Shown in pieces: positions 56,236 through 64,000 of a stretch of DNA of 64,000 nucleotides. Each line of letters starts with the position of its first letter. The first letter of the stretch is position 1. The notes beneath the pieces are model-generated. The model was not told the origin of the DNA, did not search any database, and saw only the letters and a list, made by a program, of their open reading frames with translations. The position numbers and the translations under genes are program-made. Source of the DNA: Hymenopellis radicata (taxonomy: Eukaryota > Basidiomycota > Agaricomycetes > Agaricales > Physalacriaceae). The stretch lies in the NCBI GenBank assembly GCA_015501595.1, contig JADNRX010000271.1, forward strand, positions 1 through 64,000, read 5' to 3'.

Positions 56236-57479
56236 TCAATAACACGACAATTGAGAAGCACGGAAAACCAACTCAGCGTTCAAATAAGCCTTTGCAGGGC
56301 TACTGCTCGCCAGCGACTTGCAGGCGCTCTCACCTGTAAAAGACTTGGATTAGGGTACACCTCTTCCAACACTCAAACAACACATACCATAAGCATAATC
56401 ATCCGTACCCAAAACTTCCGGGAAGTGGGTCCCCTCATGAATGATCGTGTCCGCCCGGCTGCCAGAGCCAGTGGCCGGCGCATTCCAGTAGTATCCGCAG
56501 AGGTACACCTCGCCGTAGCTGGACGGGTACACATACGCATACGTGTCCGAATCCGTGCAGGTGCAGTCGTACCACCAGCTCGCGGGCTCGCTCACGAGCG
56601 TCTTGAACGACGCCACAGTGCCAGAGTAGCGCGAGGACGCAAAGGTGCCGTACCACGTCGTCTGGAGCGTGCTGCCGGAGGGGTTGCTCTGCAGGTGCGA
56701 AACGGAGTCGCTGGCGAGCGTGGATGCGGCGGAGATGGCCGCGGTGTTCTGCGTCTGGCGCGTGCTCGAGCAGGAGTTGTAGGACGCGCGTTTGGACAAG
56801 CCTCTGCGACCGAGACCGCGGCGCGCCCCGGCGGCAGTGCCTCCGAGCGAGCTGGGGGCGAGCGCCTTGGCGGAGGACAGAGTGCCCGTGAGGCGGAGGC
56901 TGGCGGTTGACGAGGTTGCCTCGATAGTGGTAAGGCTACCGTCTTCCTCGATGGCGTGGAACGAGGTCAGCGGGGTGACGGTAAAAGCGCCTTCACCCGC
57001 GGAGGTAAAGTTGTAGAAGTTGCCCACTTTGAAAAAAGAGTGTATCAGCAAGTGAATGAGATGTAAGGTGCACAAAGTATACCTTCATGGGTAACGTCGA
57101 CACTCTCGCCGGCGGCGAGGACGGTGACGGATTTCTCGGCCTTTTGGGCAACGACCTCAGGAATATATCGTACGGCGACGCCGGTAAAGTCGGCTTCGAC
57201 GCCGCTCTCTCCGGTGATGATAAACGACTGGGTCGCCCAGGAGCTCAATACAGTCCTGGGTCGTTCAAGAGCGTTACAGTTTCATCCCCAGTGTTGGTGA
57301 TAGTGGTAACGACCTCCAATGCGCTGACATCAGTCAGACTCGCCGGTGCTGTAACGTTCATGTTACTGAGATGAAGCAAGTGATAAAACGAGATACACAC
57401 CATAGGTGGAAATGGACAGCGACTTGGTCGCGGACGCAACACCTGCAGAGACAAGCGCGAAGAGGGCTGAAGACAACAT
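56236..57479 (-). CDS. M35 aspzincin (deuterolysin/peptidyl-Lys metalloendopeptidase type), secreted
   Basis: A secreted zinc protease. Exons 57401-57479, 57083-57348, 56388-57026 and 56236-56333. The signal peptide is MLSSALFALVSAGVASA. A beta-rich propeptide has TNTGDETVTLLNDP. The mature part has paired cysteines (CSSTRQTQNT, YDCTCTDSDTYAYVYP, CGYYWNAPATGSGSRADTI) and the active site HEGTH followed by GTDDYAYG, whose Asp is the third zinc ligand. The propeptide exon is one base short: a C missing after LLND near 57264 breaks the frame to VLSSWATQSF. The C-terminus (ACKSLASSSPAKAYLNAE) departs from the usual end and stops early. It is either slightly damaged or affected by a sequence error. 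Confidence 0.85.
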
Positions 57480-58695
57480 TGCAGCGGTGCTGCATCCTTT
57501 CTGTCCTTCGTCCTTTTATCGTCGCGTCATATGCTTCTCGTGCCATACGGTCCACTAGAACGCGCGCGAGGTTTCATGTGGTGTCGTCTTCCCTAGACCA
57601 GAAGCATATGGAGGTTTACCAATAGATGACGACGCCTGGTTGGAATCAGAGGTGATGAATACAAAGCCGTGATGCAAGAGTTCGCATGCGGGTGGGTTGA
57701 GCAATCCGTAGGGTTTCCTTGTGCTATGAGCGTAATCGATTCAACGCCGCACTAGAAAGTCCTGAGAAGTCAAAGAAGGACCATTTGCTTTGGATAAGGC
57801 CATACCTGTAGCTTGTGCAATTTCGACTCTGGGCTCTGTTGACGAGGCCGGCAGCGATAAGTGCGAAGATTTATTGCTCTCAAAGCAGCCTCCGTCTTAC
57901 CTTCTCTTTATCGATCCTTTTCGTTCGTAAATGACCTCCCTCTGCCGACTCTCCCTTGTCTTCCTCGGTCGTCCCAGTCCCTTCAGCTCCCAGTTTAATC
58001 CAATTTTTCATTTGATCTGCCTCTTCTCAGCTTTGCATTCTGGAATGCAAACCTGTTTGCAGTTAGCATATAATTCATCTGGGAATGGGGCCTTCATCAC
58101 ACCTTCGATTGACTAATTCGCAGCGCGCAAACTGTTAACGTATCCTGTGTTTTTATGGATGACTTGTTCCATTTATCTATTGAGAACTTGTCTGCAGCTG
58201 GTCAGGAAACAAAACGAGATCACTTTACCTTGACAAATTGGAGAGCTGGCGTCCGTTCAACTGTTCGCGTTTTCGAGAAGTTCTGAGGCAGCAGCCAAGG
58301 TAATCTCGTTCGAACGCTATGTTCAATGTTCACGATGATGATGGAAATGAGCAAGCCACGGCGATCGGGCCGGGAGCCGTGATTCTTCTTGGCGCGATTT
58401 GCAGCGCGTTATTTAGACTCGCGACTTTCAGACGATTCAACCACAGGCTAAATAACGTAGAGGCTATTGAATTAATTCCCTGTCGAGTTCATATATCGTC
58501 GTCGTCGGATTACGCGTCTTGACGCCAATTAACAGTTTGGCGGCACAATCCTGCCAATAGACTCGTATATTGTCGACACTTCGGGAGACGTCTTGAATAC
58601 ATGGGCGGCCATGTTGAGAAACATTCGTTCTTGAGGTAACGGCGTCCTGTAGCCCTATATAAGTAACTTCAATCAAGCTGGAAGTACTTGGGCCT
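57480..58695. other. Intergenic stretch
   Basis: No gene recognised. cctatataag at about 58653 is a TATA-like box 40 bases before the next open frame. Confidence 0.4.
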
Positions 58696-59103
58696 TTGGC
58701 GCTGTGGCTTCTGCTGTCATACATATATCTTATTTCTATGAATCAGCCGCGATTTGTTTTGCATTTTGGAATTCGGAAAGAGCAAAATAAAGCGCGTTTG
58801 TTTCAATCACGAGCAATTTTGCGTGCAAAGCCTGGGTCAACCATAGGAATAGTTTCTAGCGGACTTCTTACACTGCCTATTCTGAGCGGACTTTCGACCA
58901 CACTAGATCCCTCCAAGCTGAGAGAGACGATCAAATGTCACTTTCGGTCTCACAAGCGAAAGCCTGGAAGGGACCCGACTGTGGCGTCGCGCTTGAACGC
59001 GATCAAGCACCTGAAATGGATTGATAAGTACCCGAATCAACAGGTGCACATCTCTCCTGGAACGAACACCCATTCGCGCTGTCGGTGGTCGAATTCTCCG
59101 TAG
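58696..59103 (+). CDS. Hypothetical 135-aa frame behind a TATA-like box
   Basis: An unbroken frame from MALWLLLSYIYLISMNQPRF to a stop at 59103, with a TATA-like element at the right distance. The N-terminus is hydrophobic, while the middle is basic (CHFRSHKRKPGRD). No homologue is recognised and there is no intron, unusual for this window. It may be a chance frame. Confidence 0.2.
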   Translation: MALWLLLSYIYLISMNQPRFVLHFGIRKEQNKARLFQSRAILRAKPGSTIGIVSSGLLTLPILSGLSTTLDPSKLRETIKCHFRSHKRKPGRDPTVASRLNAIKHLKWIDKYPNQQVHISPGTNTHSRCRWSNSP

Positions 59104-60400
59104 CAGAAGTCTGTCAAGATTTTTTCATATTTCTTCTCGTTCCTGCAGTCCTTGCAGGGGCGACGAGGCACCGTGACTTTCGTTCTCGTGAATCAACGGC
59201 GCGGAGTGGCGCTCTCTCGGTTGCAAGACGGGACGCGGGAATGCATAAGTAGTAGATTGGCATACCAACATGAAACTTGCTGAAAGAACAGGTGTGTTAC
59301 ATGTATAATTGGATGAAGTTCACAAATTCCAATACAGCTGTTGGAAAAAAAAATTCAGTATGGGTCTTTATTGATGAATTGTAGTAAGTACCTGGACCTA
59401 CTGCTTGAAAGAGCTCCTGAGAAATGCAGAGCATGCTACTAGATCCTTTCGTATCCTGTCGGGTTGAGGCGTTGAATGTGATACACAGGGTGCAACACCG
59501 TAGGTTACTTTGGTCTATGCATAGTAGCGGATGCTCTCCCGTACGTGTTGGTCAAGCTCAGAACGAGTATTAAGTACGCACCCGAGTGCACCGCGGCAGA
59601 GCTGGGTTACTTACAACGCGTCGCTACACCCCGCACTCGAATACAACACGTCAGGAACGCTGCTCGCCTGGCCCTGCCTCATGGTGTGGTCGGTATTCGA
59701 ATACAAAGTTTGAATAAGCTTCGTCGACGTGCCACAGGTAGATTTGAGAGTAGAGATTGAAGCCGTGGAAGCAAGCTATTTCCATAAGTACTGGCGCGCC
59801 AAAGATCTGTCGAACGCAAGGTCGAAAGCAGCATCTAGACAGCAGATGATCTGGAGGAATCCAGATCAAACGCCAGATAGGGCGCCAGCTGATAGAGCAC
59901 ACAGACGCCACATACAAACGGGGAAAGTTAGGTTCCTCCTAACTTATCGCTAAGCGAGCAGAAGCAGGTGCAAGGTCAAGCATGTTGATTGAAGGGTCTC
60001 CTATGACCTAGACGCAAATGTCGTGTACGTTGAAAATAGACAAGGTCCGGTAAACGCCGAATATCCTGCTTATCTAAATGAATCTTTCTATTCTTACTCT
60101 ACTTCCGCTCTGCGCCATTGCATCTCTTACTCAACTCTTACCTCTCTATCCTACGCAAAACTCGTCTTCAATCTTTTACTTACCTGGCTTCAATTAACTG
60201 TTGACTTGGCAGATATCTCGCCGAGGGTCCACTTCTGGACCCATGATCCGAAGAATGTGTCGGGTTTTGATGGGCTCCCCATTCTGTTCCTGTTAGTGTG
60301 GAACTTATCAGCTGGAACGTGAAGCGCGACGGCATATAAGCCCTAGAAGCATGCTGAAATCCGTTTGGCTCTCTTCCCCGCTTCCCAGCCTCACACGACC
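59104..60400. other. Intergenic stretch upstream of the UNC-93-like gene
   Basis: Short frames only. catataag at 60333-60340 is a plausible TATA box 60 bases before the next start. Confidence 0.4.
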
Positions 60401-62175
60401 ATGGACTCCCCCGCTGCCGACCAGGAAAAAGGATACGGCAGTTCCAGCGATGACGGCCACGGGCCCGCTATCTACGAGCAGCACAAAGGCCTCAAGGGAC
60501 TCTACTATAACCCCATCACACAGGTATGTTTTTCACGGAAATTTTACATGGGTGCTGATCGGCGTGCAGGTCAGCATGCTGGGATTCGTCTGTTTCATGG
60601 GTCCGGGACTGTTCAACGCGTTGAACGGTCTCGGCGCCGGCGGCCAGGTCGACTCGGAGACCAATTCGAATGCCAACACTGCGCTGTACGCAACTTTTGC
60701 GGCCATGGCGTTCTTTGCTGGGTGCGTTTCTCTTTAGTATTACACTTGCATTCTGAATATGATATCAGATCGGTCAACAACATGCTTGGTCCTAAATTGA
60801 CACTTCTGGGCAGTATGGGCTACTGCTTGTACATCGGCTCCTACCTGTACGTCTGTTCATCATTTTGACACACCTCGGAACTCAGTGCCTAGTGCCATGA
60901 ACATCCACCCTAATGCGGGCGGTTTCGTCGTCGCCGCGGGTGCTATTCTTGGCATATGCGCTGGTCTCCTCTGGACCGCCCAGGGCTGCCTCATGATGAG
61001 CTATCCGACTGAATCGCAAAAGGGCAAGTTTATCGCCATCTTCTGGTCCATATTCAACCTCGGCGGTGTCGTCGGTGCTGCTGTTGCGTGTGGGCGTAAC
61101 TGGCACTCTACGGTACGTGCTTCGATTTTTGTTGTTTCGCGTATTTACAGTAGGTCTTAGGCCGGTAATGTCGATAACGGAACCTACATCGGGTTCCTCA
61201 TCCTCACTTTGATTGGTGTCTCGATCCCTATGGCCATGGCGGACCCCGACAAGATGAATTCGCTCGGACGGTACCAAGGTCACAACGCCCGCCAACTATC
61301 CTGGAAGACAGAATAATGGGACTCTGGATTACTCTCCGCACCGACCCCATGATCCTCCTTCTCTTCCCATGTTCTTCGCCTCGAACTGGTTCTACACGTG
61401 GCGTACGTCATTTCACTCTAGAGCAAACCTTGTCTCAAACACTTTGCAGAATTTAGCGGCTTTCAACGGTGCTTCTTCACCATCCGTGCGCGGTCTAAAC
61501 AATCTCTCTCTACTGGATCTCTCCCCATCGGCTCTGTCCTCATCGGCCTCCTCCTCGACCGCCAGTCCATCTCGCGTCGCCTCCGCGCGTACTCAGGCTG
61601 GACCGTCCTCTTCCTCATGGTGTTTGTCGTGCACATCTGGGGATATTTTATCAGAAGCAGTACACCCGCGCAACGGCCGACCACAGCATCGACATTTACG
61701 ACAAGCAGTATGTCGGGCGCGTGTTTTTCTACATCTTTTGCGGTCTGCTCGACGCGATGTGGCAGACGACGTCGTACTGGCTGATGGGTGCCATGTCCAA
61801 CGACCCGTCGAAGCTTGCCTTCTTTGCTGGATTCTGTACGTGGCCTTGTTACCCTCTCGCAATCTCGATCCTGACTGCCGAATAGATAAATCCATTCAAT
61901 CGTCGGGTGGTGCGGGCATTTGGCGCGCGGATGCCGTCGGTATACCATATATGAACATGTTCATCTCGACTTGGGCACTCCTTGCTGGATCTTGTATTCG
62001 CCATGCCCATGATCATCCTCCGTGTCAAGGACCACACCGAGCTCGAAGATGAGGCTATGTGAGTTCTATCTGTATGCATATCAAACAGCAATTGATTGGC
62101 ATTAGTGCGCGCATGGACGAAACGGGACATGTCATGACTACGGAGGTGGCGAAGGAGCGCGGCGTCGCTGCCTAA
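60401..62175 (+). pseudogene. UNC-93 / DUF895-type MFS membrane protein, several frameshifts
   Basis: A twelve-helix MFS-like protein of the fungal UNC-93 group; substrate unknown. The start is MDSPAADQEKGYGSSSDDGH. Clean exons: 60401-60523 (ends GLYYNPITQ), 60570-60721 (VSMLGFVCFMGPGLFNALNG), 60768-60846 (MLGPKLTLLGSMGYCLYIGS), 60893-61112 (GLLWTAQGCLMMSYPTESQK) and one from 61161. From about 61250 to 61660 the frame must shift many times, mostly in homopolymers, to keep WITLRTDPMILLLFPMFFAS, FTIRARSLNN and GSVLIGLLLDRQSISRRL. After that, VGRVFFYIFCGLLDAMWQTT and YMNMFISTWAL are clear, ending at 62175. Such a local cluster of errors fits either decay or poor sequence quality. Confidence 0.8.
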
Positions 62176-62254
62176 GAATAGCGTATACCCTTGTGTATAT
62201 CTGTTTTGATATTTGTAGAGATATGAATGGACGAACTTTGGGACATTTTGATTC

Positions 62255-62797
62255 GTGCGAGATAACACCGGGACGGTTCTTCGCAGATCGACTCTATTGT
62301 GCTATTATCCCCGAGTATATAATGATCCTTGTTCCGAAGATATCTCGGGGAAGCAAGTACTCAACAAGTACTCCTGCATTCGGCTACAAGGACGTGAGAC
62401 TGTGGACCCACACGAGATGGGCTCGGGATGGATGTTATGTTTGGTTTCGCCGGAGCTGACTTTGATAGCTCGAGATGATTGTGGAATCATCGAGGCTTCT
62501 CGCACAACCAACAAATGGGCAGTTGACGATGTGGAGGGCGAAGAGGACTTACTCTTCCTCAGTCATTGTCCTTGCACGGCTCCTCGCAGAGACTGTCCTT
62601 ACAACAGTCCCTACCACGGCTCTCCTCGAATAGCGCCATCCTTCGCACTGGGAGCGCGTCGCTACAAGAGCGAACGAGGGGAAAATGACGGTGGGGCGTT
62701 CAAAGGAGACGCGATGGAAATGGCGGCCAGCGAGAAGACGGAGATGACGTTGAATAGCATGCTTGGAGTTCAGGTGCGAAATATAATAAAGAAATAA
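62255..62797 (+). CDS. Hypothetical 180-aa frame
   Basis: A single open frame from MRDNTGTVLRRSTLLCYYPR to VQVRNIIKK, downstream of the UNC-93-like gene. It lacks introns and recognisable motifs, and composition is not clearly coding. Listed because of its length; it may be chance. Confidence 0.2.
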   Translation: MRDNTGTVLRRSTLLCYYPRVYNDPCSEDISGKQVLNKYSCIRLQGRETVDPHEMGSGWMLCLVSPELTLIARDDCGIIEASRTTNKWAVDDVEGEEDLLFLSHCPCTAPRRDCPYNSPYHGSPRIAPSFALGARRYKSERGENDGGAFKGDAMEMAASEKTEMTLNSMLGVQVRNIIKK

Positions 62798-62903
62798 AAT
62801 TGAACTTGGCAGAAGAGAGGGAAACATCGGTAGATTGAAATATGACTATTCTTGATAACAAGTTGAGAAAACTACAGCCTAACCTGGTTTTCCGGCGACT
62901 GTA

Positions 62904-64000
62904 CTATGCATACTCGCCGGTGCTGCGAGATTCCTGCGCGATTGTCAGTGCAATTCCACCGAGAAAGTCACGACGTACACCCACGATCTTCATCTCGACA
63001 CAATCATCAGTGTCTCGCTCACGGAAGACCTCTCTTTTAATCGAAACAGCAGGGCGAATGATGCCAGAGTGGCCGCTGCCTGAAACTATGTCATCACGCA
63101 GGACGAAACTCGGAATCGACACCATGTCTGAACAGGACGTGTATGTCGCGCGTCCACCCACAATTCGGAGACGCGAGTTCAGAACCATGAACATCATGTT
63201 GCCGTAAAGTTTTGGGACCAAAAGGGCAATGCATCCGTAGTACATGGTGCCTGGAAACACGAAGAATAGGATGAGACCAGTAAGAGCTGCGGCAGCTAGA
63301 GGCATGAGCAGTCAGCATGCCAGAAGGTGTCCCATGAAATACGACGCACCAGTCACAGTTCCCGTCTCGACAGTCAGACGAATCAGCTTTGAGAGCAGAA
63401 CTTGAGTGTGGCGAAATCCAGTGTCCTTTTGCAAGAGCTGGAAGCATGTTTAAAATGTCTGGTGCGGACCGAAATGAAGAAACCTACATAGTATGTCATG
63501 CAGATTGCAATAAGGATGTCGGCCAAGGCAGCGGCGGCGCCCCAAACCTTTTTGAACAGGTTAGCTTGGATACAAGAGTTCTTTTGTACGTACGCCGACC
63601 GCCTCAGATGTCCTTTGGTTGTTGAGCAGAGCAAGGTTTCCAGCTGAAATGATTGAGGTCAAGGACGCGGGCGTTCAGGAAATATCTCGAACCTTGCCAG
63701 ACAAAAGCAGCAACCACGAAGGCGGCAATGGAGCTGGTCAGTGCAATCTGGGCGAGGTCAGATTGTGTACACACAGGCAGAGCGGAAATCCACTTACAAT
63801 CACGATTAACACAGGAACTACGTAGGTTTTCGAAAGGACATGAATGCGATATGCATAGAACGATTGTCCAACAAATGCCACTAGAAGATCTGTTAGAAAT
63901 GAAAACCTTTCCCTGTCGGGTACATACCCACTCCGCTCATGACAGGAACAGAAAACCAGAACAAGTGGACATCTGTAAGTGCCTGTAAATCGCCAAAACC
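62904..64000 (-). CDS. DUF6534-type membrane protein, 5' end outside the window
   Basis: The minus strand enters at the right edge with ALTDVHLFWFSVPVMSGVG, then after an intron LLVAFVGQSFYAYRIHVLSK and TYVVPVLIVI. Next come IALTSSIAAFVVAAFVWQGS and KVWGAAAALADILIAICMTY. An exon near 63.35-63.45 kb has KLIRLTVETGT, followed by AAALTGLILFFVFPGTMYYG and the family landmark KLYGNMMFMVLNSRLRI. The cytoplasmic tail ends ESRSTGEYA at 62904. Typical seven-helix fungal protein of unknown role. Exon ends were not all fixed. Confidence 0.75.

Noticed and set aside
1..64000. CRISPR arrays, rRNA genes or a biosynthetic gene cluster
   Set aside because: No regularly spaced direct repeats with unique spacers, no rRNA, and no core biosynthetic enzyme were seen.

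Overview
The window is nuclear DNA of a mushroom-forming basidiomycete (Agaricomycetes). Genes carry many 45-65 nt GT-AG introns, two genes use GC-AG introns, tiny exons occur, and the families are typical of this group: DUF6534-like membrane proteins, an M35 aspzincin, an UNC-93 family transporter and small C2H2 proteins. Species cannot be named from sequence alone.

Layout. 0-6 kb: a DUF6534-like remnant, then an intact CAND1 gene (14 exons, 1,231 aa, minus). 6.1-15.0 kb: unit A, about 8.9 kb, built of repeated exon-like modules, short perfect hairpins and end minisatellites. 15.0-20.1 kb: a second, truncated and frameshifted CAND1 plus a polytopic membrane-protein gene broken by a TA-flanked MITE. 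20.9-26.2 kb: a conserved fungal protein, a decayed C2H2 gene, RPA12 (RNA polymerase I) and an acidic hypothetical protein. 27.0-31.2 kb: complete dienelactone hydrolase, a C2H2 gene, and the first exons of an LTA4-hydrolase-type aminopeptidase. 31.25-39.8 kb: unit B, a diverged copy of unit A. 39.8-45.2 kb: a second DLH 3' part, a second C2H2 gene and the full-length aminopeptidase. 46.6-51.9 kb: an inverted copy of the 20.9-23.7 kb segment (here the C2H2 gene is intact) split by a ferric reductase gene. 52.1-53.8 kb: a dead non-LTR retrotransposon. 54-55.3 kb: divergent YOP1 and OST5. 56.2-57.5 kb: M35 protease. 60.4-62.2 kb: frameshifted UNC-93-like gene. The right edge cuts a DUF6534 gene.

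The most striking feature is architectural. Both 8.6-8.9 kb units sit between two direct copies of the surrounding host genes (CAND1/membrane gene around A; DLH/C2H2/aminopeptidase around B). In each case one side keeps one gene whole and the other side keeps the other gene's full length. By eye the host copies are far more alike than the two units are, which suggests two separate recent events involving an older repeat. Either this is a mobile or amplifying unit that leaves kilobase-scale direct duplications, or it is two haplotypes of a dikaryon joined end to end by the assembler. Frequent single-base changes in homopolymers (CAND1 copy 2, aminopeptidase, M35, UNC-93) keep the second explanation alive.

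The single-copy genes are housekeeping: SCF assembly (CAND1), Pol I transcription (RPA12), ER shaping (YOP1), N-glycosylation (OST5) and iron uptake (ferric reductase). They form no operon-like pathway.
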